Shown: piece after piece, positions 43,964 through 57,987 of the stretch
How the letters are laid out: each line of letters opens with the position of its first letter
Numbering within the stretch: the first letter of the stretch is position 1
NCBI RefSeq assembly: GCF_900089605.1
Contig: NZ_LT594324.1
Coordinates: 4,588,001 to 4,652,000 of the forward strand
Direction of reading: 5' to 3'
DNA: 64,000 bases
DNA from: Micromonospora narathiwatensis
Lineage (GTDB): Bacteria > Actinomycetota > Actinomycetes > Mycobacteriales > Micromonosporaceae
Notes under the pieces: model-generated
What the model saw: the letters and a program-made list of their open reading frames with translations, nothing else
Database searches by the model: none
What the model was told of the DNA's origin: nothing
Program-made: the position numbers and the translations under genes

Positions 43964-44914
43964 ATGCGCGTGACGGTGTTCACCGAGCCGCACCGCGGGG
44001 CCAGCTACGACGACCAGCTCCGGTTCGCCCGGCGGGTCGAGGAGACCGGCTTCGAAGGCTTCTTCCGGGCCGACCACTACCGGTCCATGGGCGACGACCC
44101 GGGGCTCCCCGGCCCCACCGACGCCTGGCTGACGCTCGCCGCGCTGGCCCGGGAGACCTCCCGGATCCGGCTCGGCACCCTGGTCACCTCGGCCACCTTC
44201 CGGCTGCCCGGTCCGCTGGCCGTGCAGGTGGCCCAGGTGGACCAGATGAGCGGCGGCCGGGTCGAGCTGGGCATCGGCGCCGGCTGGTACGAGCGGGAGC
44301 ACACCGCGTACGGCATCCCCTTCCCGCCGGTCGGCGAGCGGTTCGACCGGCTCACCGAGCAGTTGCAGATCATCACCGGGCTGTGGGGCACCCCGTCGGG
44401 CGAGACGTACAGCTTCAAGGGCGAGCACCACCAGCTCGTCGACGCGCCCGCGCTGCCCAAGCCGGTGCAGCGGCCCGGCCCGCCGTTGATCATCGGCGGG
44501 CGGGGCCCGAAGCGCACCCCCGAGCTGGCCGCCCGGTACGCCGACGAGTTCAACGTGCCGTTCAAGGGTGTCGCCGAGACGGCCGACGCGTACCAGCGGG
44601 TGCGGGAGGCGTGCGACCGGGTCGGGCGTACCGGATCGGGGCGTGCTCCGCTGGTGTTCTCCACCGGCGTCGTGGTGGCGATCGGGCGTACCGACGCGGA
44701 GGCGCGGCGGCGGGCCGCGCCGCTGCACGTCAAGAGCGCTCTGCCGCCGGAGGACCCGGTGGTCGGCTCCCCCGCGCAGCTCGTCGACCGGCTCGGCGAG
44801 TTCGCCGCGGTCGGCGCCACCCGGGCCCACCTGCGCCTGATCGACTTCGCCGACCTCGACCACCTGGAGCTCATCGCCGCCGAGGTGCTCCCCCAACTGG
44901 ACGGGACCCGATGA
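43964..44914 (+). CDS. LLM-class F420-dependent oxidoreductase
   Basis: 316 residues, luciferase-like TIM barrel. FARRVEETGFEGFFRADHY, RLGTLVTSATFRLPGPLAVQ, GGRVELGIGAGWYEREH and GERFDRLTEQLQII are the standard motifs. The GxGxGWYExEH pattern is common in F420-dependent rather than FMN-dependent members; cofactor F420 is expected in this organism. It starts 2 bases after the ATPase stop, suggesting it acts on the imported compound. Confidence 0.85.
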   Translation: MRVTVFTEPHRGASYDDQLRFARRVEETGFEGFFRADHYRSMGDDPGLPGPTDAWLTLAALARETSRIRLGTLVTSATFRLPGPLAVQVAQVDQMSGGRVELGIGAGWYEREHTAYGIPFPPVGERFDRLTEQLQIITGLWGTPSGETYSFKGEHHQLVDAPALPKPVQRPGPPLIIGGRGPKRTPELAARYADEFNVPFKGVAETADAYQRVREACDRVGRTGSGRAPLVFSTGVVVAIGRTDAEARRRAAPLHVKSALPPEDPVVGSPAQLVDRLGEFAAVGATRAHLRLIDFADLDHLELIAAEVLPQLDGTR

Positions 44915-45219
44915 CCGACCTCTCCGCCGACCTCGAACTCGGCCCCGTGGGCCAGGAGATCGTCTACGAGAACGACAAGGTACGCGTCTGGCACATCCGC
45001 CTGGAGCCGGGCGAGCGGCAGCCGCTGCACCGGCACGACCACCCCTACCTGGTGATCGCGATCCAGGGGGCCAAGAACGTCGTGCAGACCATCGACGGCA
45101 CCACGATCGACGCCGACGAGCCGACCGGCGGCGTGGTCTACCGCGACCCGGGCGCGGTGCACATGCTGACCAACGTCGGTGACACGACCTACCTGGCCCG
45201 CCTGGTCGAGCTGAAGTAG
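44911..45219 (+). CDS. small cupin-domain protein
   Basis: 102 residues, single cupin barrel. The first metal motif is recognisable (PLHRHDHPYLVI with two His), the second is weak (PGAVHMLTNVG). Overlaps the oxidoreductase by 4 bases (ATGA). Could be a small dioxygenase, isomerase or binding protein for the imported compound. Confidence 0.75.
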   Translation: MTDLSADLELGPVGQEIVYENDKVRVWHIRLEPGERQPLHRHDHPYLVIAIQGAKNVVQTIDGTTIDADEPTGGVVYRDPGAVHMLTNVGDTTYLARLVELK

Positions 45220-45288
45220 CCACGCGCGGTAGTCAGGCCGACGCGCCGCGCCGCGCTGCCATTGGTGGCGATCGGGGTCACCGGGCCG

Positions 45289-45294
45289 TAACGT
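45289..45294 (+). promoter_or_regulatory. -10 element of a leaderless promoter (Pro/Ala-rich membrane protein)
   Basis: TAACGT ends 7 bases before the ATG at 45302. This favours that ATG over the GTG at 45293, which lies inside the hexamer. Confidence 0.5.
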
Positions 45295-45301
45295 GCCCGA
45301 C

Positions 45302-48300
45302 ATGGCCTTTCGGACGTGGAGCAGACTGCTGCTCACGGCGCTCGGGGTGAGCGTGCTGGCCGGGGCCGGTCAGCTCGGCATCGCGTACGGGTTCGGCGTC
45401 GTACGCCTCGACGGCGTGTTCACCGACAGCGCGGTCAACCAGTGGCCCGCCCAGCTCGCCTGGGTCGGCTGGTTCGCGGCGGTCGCCACGGTGGCCGGTG
45501 CCGTCGGCACCGAACGCCTCGCCCGCCGGGACGGGGTCCAGGGTGGGACCGCCGTACAACTCAGCGTCGCCGGCGCCGCCGCGCTGGGCGCGATCGTGGT
45601 CGCACCGCTCTGCATGCAGCCGGCCCGGGCCGCTGAACTCGGCGGCACCGTCGACCCGGTGTGGGCGGTCGGCATCTGCGCGATCCTCGGCGCGCTCATC
45701 GGGGCCGGCACCGCGATCGTCGTCCTGCTCAAGCCGCCCTTCGGGTGGAACATCGCGCTCACCGCGGTGACCGTCTGGCTGCTCGCGCTGATCTCCGCCG
45801 CACCGTCGGTGTCCTCGACCGGCCCGCTGGTCACCGTACGCCTCGGCGTCCTCGAACCGTCCTGGCTGGATACCGAGACCGCCCAGCGCCTGGCCTTGCT
45901 GCTGCTGCCCCTGGTCGCCCTGCTGGCGGGCGCGGCGGTCGGCGCGCTGGCCCGCCGACGTGGTCACCCTCCGCTGGTCGGCGGGGCGGCCGGGGCGGCC
46001 GGTCCGGTGCTGCTGGCCTTCGCGTACCTGACGGCGGGCCCGGGCAGCGCGGCCGACCGCTACCAGCTCGCGCCCTACTACGCGGCACTGATCGCGGTCG
46101 CCGCCGGCGCGCTCGGCTCGGCGGCCACCACGGTGCTGCGTCGGCCGATCGCGGAGGCGGAGACCGCCGCGCTCGAACCCACCGACATCCTCCAGCCCCT
46201 GCCGCCACCGCCCGCCGCCCCCGGCGAGCCGGGCTCGGCCGCCCACCCTCCGCACTTCGCTGCCGACCGTACGGGCGGCGAACCGAGCCGCCCCGGGGCC
46301 GCCCGGGAGGCGAGCCCGACAGGGGCCGCGGCCCCCGCCCACTGGGACTGGCCGGTCCCCTCGGGTCTCACGCCGGCGCCCGTGCCGACCCGCATGCCCC
46401 GTGCCGCCCGGACAGCCCTCGACCACGCCACCGCCGACGCCGGCCTGACCGCCACCGATCACATCTCCTTCGCCGGCCACCCGACGCCCGACGGGTCCGC
46501 CGCCGCGGAGCACGCCTTCACCGAGGCCGCAGATGTGGAACGCACCTCCGGTGAGCCCGTCCCTGTGGAGCACACCTCCAGTGAGCCCGCCGCCGTGGGG
46601 CATGCCTCCAGCGGGCCCGCCTCTGGTGAGCGCGCCGCTGCCGAGCACGCCCAGGCCGACCAGCCGGAGCCGGTGGCCGGGCCCGCCACCCCAGCCGTGC
46701 CGGAACCGGATGCTCCGCCGAGCACGGCCGACACGGCCGGCATCGACGAGCCGGTCGCCGGGCGGGACGCCGGGCGGGACGCCGACGACCTCGCCCGGAA
46801 CCTGACGGTGCCGGGGCTGCTGCCCTCGGGACGACGTACCTCCGCCATCGACGTGCTCGCCGCCAGCCGCCCGGCCCCGCAACCGCCCGTCGAGCCGCAC
46901 GAAGGGGCCTCTGCCTTGGGCCCCGCCCCGGCTCCGGCCGCCGCCTCTGGTCCGGGCTCGGCCTCCGGTTCGAGGTCGGGTTCCGGTCCGGGTCCGGGCT
47001 CGGCTTCGGGCTCGGGCTCGGCTGCCAGTTCCGATTCCGATTCCCCATCGGGTTCGGGTTCGGAAAACCTGCCGGTTCCGGTGCCGTCAGCGCAACCGGT
47101 CGGCGTCGCGTCTCCGCCCGCACCGGTTATCGCGCCGGCGAACCCGCCGGCAGCGGAAGCACCGGTGGCGGGTGACGCCGAGACCGCCTCGACCGACCCG
47201 CGCCCGGGCGGGCGGTCCAAGCGCGGTCGCAGGGCTCGCACCGGCCCGGCCACGGCGACACCGGCCGAAGCAACGCCGGTCGGGCCGGCTCCCGTCGAGC
47301 CGATCCCCACCCAGGCAACCCCGGCCCAGGAAACCCCGACCCAGGCGACCGCAGACCAGGCGCTCCCGGACCAGGCAGGCCCGGACCGGGAGGCCACAAC
47401 CCAGGCTCCCCCGGACCAGACGAGCGCAAACCAGCCCACCCCGAAACAGGCAAGCGCAGACCAGACCGCTCCGAACCAGGCGAGCGCAGACGCGCCTCCG
47501 GTCGCCGGCCCGGCGCGCTCGGCACTGCCGGCGCCCCGGCCGGCCGACGGCCTCGACCAGGTGACCGGCTCGGGCACCCCGGACCTGGGCGGTAAGCCGG
47601 CCGGCGCCACGCCGGATCCCGCAGCCGACGGTGGCCGGGGGACGCGGAACTACTTCTTCTCCGACGACGCGCCGATCGCGGACGGCCACCCCACCTCGTT
47701 CGAGGCTCCGGTGTCACCGCGCCCGCGTTTCCCGATCTTCGAGGATGTCACGGACGGAACGAGCAACGCCCCGCCGGCCTGGCCGCCCGCGCCCGCGCCG
47801 AGCCGACCGGCGACGCCCGCGCCGAGCGGGCCGGCCGTCCCCGCGCCGAGCCAGCCGGGCTCCCCGTACGACAACACCGGATCGACCGGCGACGTCGCGA
47901 GCGACCCGACGGGCAGTTCGGACCGGAACGGCACACCGACCGAAAAGTCCCCGGTCGAGCCGGCGCCGCATCCCCGGCACCGCGCCCTGCCGGACCTGGG
48001 CCGGGACGCCCGCTGGGACGCCTTCGCGAACGCCCGGCGTGCCACACCCGTCGTCCCGAACCCACCTCAGGCGGGCGGCCAGCACGCCGACCCCGACGAG
48101 CCTGTCGCGGCCGGCCCCGTCGAGGAGGCGGAGCCGGGCGGCGGGAAGTCGAAGCTCCGGCGTGGCCTGTTCCGGCGTAACCGGGCCAAGGACGGCGGGC
48201 TGGACGAGGCCGGCCGGCCCGCCCCCGAGTCGGAGGCGCTGGCGGCGCAGGACGAGGAGTACGTCGACTGGGTCGCCGGGCTCGCCTCGGACGCCGACGG

Positions 48301-48346
48301 GGACCGGACCCGTACGCTGCGCACCGGCCGCCACCACCGCGAGTGA
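45302..48346 (+). CDS. large membrane protein with long disordered Pro/Ala/Thr-rich cytoplasmic region
   Basis: 1014 residues. The first ~290 residues carry seven or so hydrophobic helices (LLLTALGVSVLAGAGQLGIAYG, LLLPLVALLAGAAVGALA). The remaining ~720 are low-complexity: Pro/Ala/Glu-rich, then a Ser/Gly run (SGSRSGSGPGPGSASGSG), then degenerate TPxQA/DQA repeats. The C terminus returns to ordered sequence (EEYVDWVAGLASDADGDRTR). No family recognised with confidence; similar proteins occur in other Micromonosporaceae. Translation is strongly codon-biased throughout, so the frame is real. Ends before a convergent terminator. Confidence 0.75.
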   Translation: MAFRTWSRLLLTALGVSVLAGAGQLGIAYGFGVVRLDGVFTDSAVNQWPAQLAWVGWFAAVATVAGAVGTERLARRDGVQGGTAVQLSVAGAAALGAIVVAPLCMQPARAAELGGTVDPVWAVGICAILGALIGAGTAIVVLLKPPFGWNIALTAVTVWLLALISAAPSVSSTGPLVTVRLGVLEPSWLDTETAQRLALLLLPLVALLAGAAVGALARRRGHPPLVGGAAGAAGPVLLAFAYLTAGPGSAADRYQLAPYYAALIAVAAGALGSAATTVLRRPIAEAETAALEPTDILQPLPPPPAAPGEPGSAAHPPHFAADRTGGEPSRPGAAREASPTGAAAPAHWDWPVPSGLTPAPVPTRMPRAARTALDHATADAGLTATDHISFAGHPTPDGSAAAEHAFTEAADVERTSGEPVPVEHTSSEPAAVGHASSGPASGERAAAEHAQADQPEPVAGPATPAVPEPDAPPSTADTAGIDEPVAGRDAGRDADDLARNLTVPGLLPSGRRTSAIDVLAASRPAPQPPVEPHEGASALGPAPAPAAASGPGSASGSRSGSGPGPGSASGSGSAASSDSDSPSGSGSENLPVPVPSAQPVGVASPPAPVIAPANPPAAEAPVAGDAETASTDPRPGGRSKRGRRARTGPATATPAEATPVGPAPVEPIPTQATPAQETPTQATADQALPDQAGPDREATTQAPPDQTSANQPTPKQASADQTAPNQASADAPPVAGPARSALPAPRPADGLDQVTGSGTPDLGGKPAGATPDPAADGGRGTRNYFFSDDAPIADGHPTSFEAPVSPRPRFPIFEDVTDGTSNAPPAWPPAPAPSRPATPAPSGPAVPAPSQPGSPYDNTGSTGDVASDPTGSSDRNGTPTEKSPVEPAPHPRHRALPDLGRDARWDAFANARRATPVVPNPPQAGGQHADPDEPVAAGPVEEAEPGGGKSKLRRGLFRRNRAKDGGLDEAGRPAPESEALAAQDEEYVDWVAGLASDADGDRTRTLRTGRHHRE

Positions 48347-48352
48347 TCCGCC

Positions 48353-48382
48353 GGCCGGGCCGACCAGGTGGGCGGCCCGGCC
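48353..48382. terminator. bidirectional terminator between the large membrane protein gene and thiC
   Basis: Arms GGCCGGGCCG (48353-48362) and CGGCCCGGCC (48373-48382) form a perfect 10-bp stem in a 45-base convergent gap. Confidence 0.65.
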
Positions 48383-48391
48383 CGGTGCGGC

Positions 48392-53566
<5,175 letters not shown>

Positions 53567-53573
<7 letters not shown>

Positions 53574-54193
53574 GCCAGTGCCCCGAGCAGTTCCGCGGTG
53601 GCCCGGGCCGGGTCGACGGCCTGGGAGAGCGCGCCGACCACCGCCGCCCCGTACGCCCCGGCGGCCCGCAGCGCCGGCACGCGCGCGGCGGTCACCCCGC
53701 CGATCGCGATCACCGGTACGTCCACCGCCTCGGCGACGGCGCGTACCCCGGGCGGGCCGATCGGGTCGGGCAGTCCGGCCTTGGTGGCGGTGGCGTGGCA
53801 GGGGCCCACGCCCAGGTAGCTGGCCCCGGCGGCGACCGCCTCGGCGGCGCCTCGCGGCTCCCGCGCGGTCACACCGAGCACGGCGGCGGTGCCGAGCACG
53901 TGACGGGCGGCCGCCACGGGCAGGTCGTCCGCGCCGACGTGGCCGCCGGCCGCGTCCACCGCGAGCGCCACGTGCAGCCGGTCGTTGACCAGGCAGGCAG
54001 CCCCGTACGGCCGACACAGCGCGACCACCCGGCGGGCCAGCTCGTACGCCTCACGGTCGGTGGCGTCGTCCGCCACCCGGACCTGTACGACCAGTTCGGC
54101 GCGGGCGACCGGCAGGGCGGCGCGCAGCACGGCGAGCGGGTCGCATCCCGGCCGGGTGTCGGTGATCAGATGCAGTCGTCCCAGGGACGGCAC
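53567..54193 (-). CDS. thiE: thiamine-phosphate synthase-like protein, riboswitch-proximal copy
   Basis: 208 residues. TIM barrel of the ThiE/TenI family, retaining CLVNDRLHVALAVDAAGGHVG (Asn-Asp), YLGVGPCHATATKAGLP and VIAIGGV. The ThiE QLREK strand reads VVQVRVAD and the Ser of GxSxH reads GVTARE, so two catalytic positions are lost. First gene of the operon, GTG start 7 bases after an SD that lies in the riboswitch. By position usually called thiE; catalysis may be shared with or done by the second copy. Confidence 0.82.
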
Positions 54194-54201
54194 GGCAACG
54201 C

Positions 54202-54296
54202 TCCTCCCTGCGCCGGCATTACCCGGATCAGGTTCGACGGTCGGGGGCTGCAGCCCCCCTCTCAGCCCGGTGCACCGGGCTCCCGTGGGTCACTTG
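54202..54296 (-). promoter_or_regulatory. TPP riboswitch (THI element)
   Basis: Minus strand. Conserved aptamer parts in order: GGGAG (54280-54284), CTGAGA (54260-54265), then GAACCTGATC...GGTAATGCCGG and CAGGGAG (54204-54235). A P3 extension GGGGGCTGCAGCCCCC lies between. The Shine-Dalgarno of thiE (GGGAGGAG, 54201-54208) overlaps the 3' end of the aptamer, so ligand binding should block translation directly. Confidence 0.95.
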
Positions 54297-54302
54297 CGGC
54301 CC

Positions 54303-54332
54303 ACCGTACGACGTGCGTCGTGGATCCGCCAA
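54303..54332 (-). promoter_or_regulatory. thiamine operon promoter TTGGCG-N18-TACGGT
   Basis: -35 at 54327-54332, -10 at 54303-54308 on the minus strand. The transcript would start about 7 bases later, right at the riboswitch. Confidence 0.65.
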
Positions 54333-54470
54333 GAGAGGGTGGCGTTTCTCCCTTCCACCGTCGGGCGTGGAGGATGCGGACAGCGGGTGATCGCCCGGTG
54401 TGGTGCGACGCTGTCGTTCACGCTGCCCCGGCACCGTCACGCGGTGCCGGGGCAGCGGTGCCGGGTGTGG

Positions 54471-55424
54471 TCAGAGGAGGGCGTCGAGGGCGTCGAGGTC
54501 CTCGTCAGTGGGCTGCCAGGTGCCCGCCTCGGCGTTGGCGCGTACCTGCTCGGGTGTGGTCGCGCCCGCGATCACCGAGGTCACCGCCGGCCGGGCGGCG
54601 AGCCCGCCGAAGGCCACCTGGAGCATCGATACTCCACGCTCGGCCGCGTACCTCTCGATCGCCTCGATGGTGTCCCAGTCGGCGGCGGCGAGCCGCTCGG
54701 CGTACCGGCCGCCGCCGGAGAGCCGGCTGCCGGCGGGCGGCGCCTCGCCCCGGTGGTACTTGCCGGTGAGCAGGCCGTTGGCCAGCGGGAAGAACGGCAG
54801 CATGCCCAGGCCGAACCGCTCGCAGGCGGGGATGACCTCGGCCTCCACGCTCCGCTCCAGCAGGCTGTAGTGGTTCTGCGCGGAGATGAAGCGGGTGCGG
54901 CCCTGGGAGGACGCGGTCCAGTCGGCGTCGGCGATCTGCCAGCCGGCGAAGTTCGAGTTGCCGAGGTAGCGGACCTTGCCGGCGCGGACCAGGTCGTCCA
55001 AGGCAGCGAGTGTTTCGTCGATCGGGGTGCCCGGGTCGGGCTCGTGCATCTGGTACAGGTCGATGTGGTCGGTGTCGAGCCGGCGCAGGGACGCCTCGAC
55101 CGCCCGGGCGATGTACCGGCGGGCCCCCCGGGCCCCGTGGTCCGGTCCGTTCAGGCCGTGCATGTCCATGCCGAACTTGGTGGCGATCACCACGTCGTCC
55201 CGGCGGCCCTTGAGCGCCTGCCCGAGCAGTTCCTCGGAGCCGCCCTGCGGTTCACCGTAGATGTCGGCGGTGTCGAAGAAGTTGATCCCGGCGTCGAGCG
55301 CGGCGTCGACCACCGCCCGGGTGCCGTCGAGGTCGAGCTTGCGGCCGAAGTTGTTGCAGCCGATGCCGACCACGGACACCACGAGCCCGGAGTCGCCCAG
55401 CCGGCGGTATGTCATCTCACTCAC
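54471..55424 (-). CDS. aldo/keto reductase
   Basis: 317 residues, NAD(P)H-dependent (alpha/beta)8 barrel. Catalytic Tyr in FFDTADIYGEPQGG, Lys in VIATKFG, and DHIDLYQMHEPD with the His; YLGNSNFAGWQ and VIAGATTPEQV toward the NADPH site. Similar to YghZ/IolS-type reductases. GTG 55424 rather than ATG 55415, because TAGGGT lies 6 bases before it (leaderless). Substrate not deducible. Confidence 0.9.
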   Translation of the reverse strand: MSEMTYRRLGDSGLVVSVVGIGCNNFGRKLDLDGTRAVVDAALDAGINFFDTADIYGEPQGGSEELLGQALKGRRDDVVIATKFGMDMHGLNGPDHGARGARRYIARAVEASLRRLDTDHIDLYQMHEPDPGTPIDETLAALDDLVRAGKVRYLGNSNFAGWQIADADWTASSQGRTRFISAQNHYSLLERSVEAEVIPACERFGLGMLPFFPLANGLLTGKYHRGEAPPAGSRLSGGGRYAERLAAADWDTIEAIERYAAERGVSMLQVAFGGLAARPAVTSVIAGATTPEQVRANAEAGTWQPTDEDLDALDALL

Positions 55425-55430
55425 GAGATC

Positions 55431-55436
55431 ACCCTA
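55431..55436 (-). promoter_or_regulatory. -10 element of a leaderless aldo/keto reductase promoter
   Basis: TAGGGT on the minus strand, 6 bases before the GTG at 55424. Confidence 0.5.
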
Positions 55437-55482
55437 TGCCGGCCGGACACCGCCGATCCCTGGGACCGAACAGCCGAGCGGG

Positions 55483-57162
55483 TCAGGCCACGTCCCAGAC
55501 CGGCTCGGGGGGCTCGACCACCTCGCCGTCACCCCGGAACAGCACAAACCGGTCGAAGGAGCGGGTGAACCAGCGGTCATGGGTGACCGCGATCACCGTG
55601 CCCTCGAACGCGGCCAGCCCCGCTTCGAGCGCCTCGGCCGAGGCCAGGTCGAGGTTGTCGGTGGGCTCGTCGAGCAGCAGCAGGGTCGCGCCGGAAAGCT
55701 CCAGCAGCAGCACCAGGAAGCGGGCCTGCTGCCCGCCGGAGAGGGTGCCGAAGCGCTGGTCGCCCTGCCCGGCCAGCTCGTACCGGGACAGCGCCGCCAT
55801 GGCCGCGTGGCGGTCCATCCCGGCCCGGTGCTCGTCGCCCCGCCACAGGATGTCGACAAGCGTCTTCGCCATCAGCTCCGGCCGGTCGTGGGTCTGTGAG
55901 AAGTGGCCGGGCCGGACCCGGGCGCCGAGGCGTACCACCCCGTCGTGCGCGACGGGCGCGAGCGCCGCCGCACCGTCGACCGGGGTGTTGGCCGGGTCCG
56001 GGTCGGTGCCCCCGCGGGCCAGCAGGCGCAGGAAGTGCGACTTGCCGGTCCCGTTCGCGCCCAGCACGGCGACCCGGTCGCCGTACCAGATCTCCAGGTC
56101 GAAGGGATAGGTCAGGCCGTCGAGCTCGAGCTGCTCGGCGATCACCGCTCGCTTGCCGGTCCGCCCGCCGGTCAGCCGCATCCGGATGTCCTGGTCCTTC
56201 GGGGGTACGGGCGGCGGCCCGGCCTCCTCGAACTTGCGCAACCGGGTCTGCGCCGACTGGTAACGCGAGGCCATGTCGGAGTTGTACGCGGCCTTCTGCT
56301 TGTACATAAGCATCAGCTCGCGCAGCTTCTGGTGCTCCTCGTCCCAGCGCTTGCGGAGTTCGTCGAGGCGGGCGTGCCGGGCCACCCGCGCCTCGTGCCA
56401 GCTCGCGAAGCCGCCCGGGTGCACCCAGGCGCTGCCGCCCTCGACGGCGACCACCCGGTCGGCGGTCTGCGCCAGCAGCTCCCGGTCGTGCGAGACGTAG
56501 AGCACCGACTTGCCGGACTCACGCAGCCGCGCCTCCAGCCAGCGCTTGCCGGGCACGTCGAGGAAGTTGTCCGGCTCGTCGAGCAGGAGCACCTCGTCGG
56601 GCCCGCGGAGCAGCAGTTCGAGGGCGAAGCGCTTCTGCTGGCCGCCGGAGAGGGTCCGTACCGGGCGCTCCCGGGCGGCGTCCCACGGCAGGTCGAGGAC
56701 GATGGTGGCGACGGTGTCGAAGAGCACCTCGACGTCGTACCCGCCGACCTCGCCCCAGGCGGCCAGGGCGTCCGCGTACGCGAGCTGGGCCTTGCCGGCG
56801 GCGGTGCTGTACTTGCCGCGGACCTCGGCCGTCCGCATGGCCGCCTCGGTCTCGGCGAGTCGGCGGCCGGCGTCGCGCAGTGCCGGCGGGGCGAGCGCGA
56901 GCGCCAGGTCGGCGAGCGTCGAGTCGTCCCCGATCATGCCGATGAACTGCCGCATCACGCCGAGTCCGCCGGAGCGGGCGATCGCGCCGGTCTTCACCGC
57001 CAGGTCACCGGCGACCATCCGCAGCAGCGTCGTCTTGCCGGCGCCGTTCGGCCCGACCAGCGCCACCTTGGCACCCTCACCGACCCGGAACGACACCTCG
57101 GCGAAGAGCTCCCGGCCGTCCGGGAGAATGTGCCCGACCCCTGCCACGTCCACGTATCCCAC
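55483..57162 (-). CDS. ABC-F family ATPase (EttA/Uup type)
   Basis: 559 residues, two NBDs without membrane domains. NBD1: GPNGAGKTT, LSGGQQKRF, LLLDEPDNFLD; NBD2: GANGTGKSHFLRLL, LSGGQQARFLVLLLE, LLLDEPTDNLD; between them a basic coiled-coil linker (DELRKRWDEEHQKLRELMLMYKQK-type). ABC-F proteins act on the ribosome, for translation control or antibiotic protection. No antibiotic cluster is nearby, so a housekeeping role is more likely. GTG start chosen because the first strand (GYVDVAGVGHILPDG) begins there. Confidence 0.9.
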   Translation of the reverse strand: MGYVDVAGVGHILPDGRELFAEVSFRVGEGAKVALVGPNGAGKTTLLRMVAGDLAVKTGAIARSGGLGVMRQFIGMIGDDSTLADLALALAPPALRDAGRRLAETEAAMRTAEVRGKYSTAAGKAQLAYADALAAWGEVGGYDVEVLFDTVATIVLDLPWDAARERPVRTLSGGQQKRFALELLLRGPDEVLLLDEPDNFLDVPGKRWLEARLRESGKSVLYVSHDRELLAQTADRVVAVEGGSAWVHPGGFASWHEARVARHARLDELRKRWDEEHQKLRELMLMYKQKAAYNSDMASRYQSAQTRLRKFEEAGPPPVPPKDQDIRMRLTGGRTGKRAVIAEQLELDGLTYPFDLEIWYGDRVAVLGANGTGKSHFLRLLARGGTDPDPANTPVDGAAALAPVAHDGVVRLGARVRPGHFSQTHDRPELMAKTLVDILWRGDEHRAGMDRHAAMAALSRYELAGQGDQRFGTLSGGQQARFLVLLLELSGATLLLLDEPTDNLDLASAEALEAGLAAFEGTVIAVTHDRWFTRSFDRFVLFRGDGEVVEPPEPVWDVA

Positions 57163-57203
57163 GCGGGCATCCTGCCCGAGGGGCCGGCATGGGCGACACC
57201 CGA

Positions 57204-57845
57204 TTACCGGGTGACCCGCAGCACCCGGTACCCCTTCTGGCTGGCGTGCCGCTCCACCTGCCAGCCCTGCTCGACCAGCCAGCGGTGCAGCGAGTCGCCG
57301 CCGAGGTGCCGGGCCACGACCAGCCAGGCCACCCCGTCCGGGGCGAGCCGGGGCAGCCAGCGCAGCAGCAGCCCGTGCAGCTCCGCCTTGCCGATGTGGA
57401 TCGGCGGGTTGGACCAGATCTGGGCGAAGGAGACGTCTGCCGGTACGCCGTCCGGTGCGGCCACCCGCACCCGCTCGGCGGCACCCACCCGGGCGGCGTT
57501 GGCGGCGGTGAGGCCGCGGGCCCGCTCGTTGACGTCGACCGCCCACACCGTGGCGGACGGCGCACAGGTGGCCAGTACGCAGGTGATCGGCCCGAAACCG
57601 CAGCCGACGTCGAGCAGCGGGCCGGTGGCGTCGGCCCCCGGCAGTTCGGCCTTGCGCAGCAGCACCGCCGTGCCGGGATCGAGACGGTCGGCGGAGAAGA
57701 CGCCGGAGGCCGAGGCGAGGGTGTAGTCCCGCCCGGCGACGGAGAACTCGACCTCGCGCGGCCGGGCGGCGGTCGCGGGTTCAGCGGTGAAGTAGTGGTC
57801 GCCGGTCACGCCGGGCATTGTCGCACCGACCGGGAGGTGGGCCAT
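57204..57845 (-). CDS. RsmC-like class I methyltransferase
   Basis: 213 residues. YTLASASGVFSADRLDPGT and the SAM motif LLDVGCGFGPITCVLA, then VWAVDVNERA, and NPPIHIGK at motif IV, the Asn-Pro-Pro signature of N-methyltransferases acting on exocyclic amines. Resembles 16S rRNA m2G1207 methyltransferase RsmC in its catalytic half; the N-terminal half of RsmC is absent. ATG 57845 is favoured; ATG 57818 and GTG 57809 are alternatives. 41 bases upstream of the ABC-F gene on the same strand. Confidence 0.85.
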   Translation of the reverse strand: MAHLPVGATMPGVTGDHYFTAEPATAARPREVEFSVAGRDYTLASASGVFSADRLDPGTAVLLRKAELPGADATGPLLDVGCGFGPITCVLATCAPSATVWAVDVNERARGLTAANAARVGAAERVRVAAPDGVPADVSFAQIWSNPPIHIGKAELHGLLLRWLPRLAPDGVAWLVVARHLGGDSLHRWLVEQGWQVERHASQKGYRVLRVTR

Positions 57846-57974
57846 CGCCACACCGCCCCAGGCCGGGTAGCGCCGCACCGGACGGCACGCGACAAGGCGT
57901 CAGCGCGCCGGGAGGCCCGCGACACCACCCCGCTGGAATTTCCCGATATTACCCCCTAAAGGGATACTCGGCCC

Positions 57975-57980
57975 TACTGT
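57975..57980 (+). promoter_or_regulatory. -10 element of a leaderless promoter (Pro-rich membrane protein)
   Basis: TACTGT ends 7 bases before the ATG at 57988; no Shine-Dalgarno. Confidence 0.5.
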
Positions 57981-57987
57981 AACCCAC

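Noticed and set aside
45293..45301. GTG at 45293 as start of the large membrane protein
   Set aside because: It lies inside the proposed -10 element; the ATG at 45302 fits leaderless spacing.
45278..46900. Long minus-strand frame opposite the Pro/Ala-rich membrane protein
   Set aside because: Gly/Arg-rich antisense of low-complexity coding sequence; no start signal or motif.
57846..57878. Upstream extension of the RsmC-like methyltransferase
   Set aside because: The added residues do not resemble the family and lack a Shine-Dalgarno.
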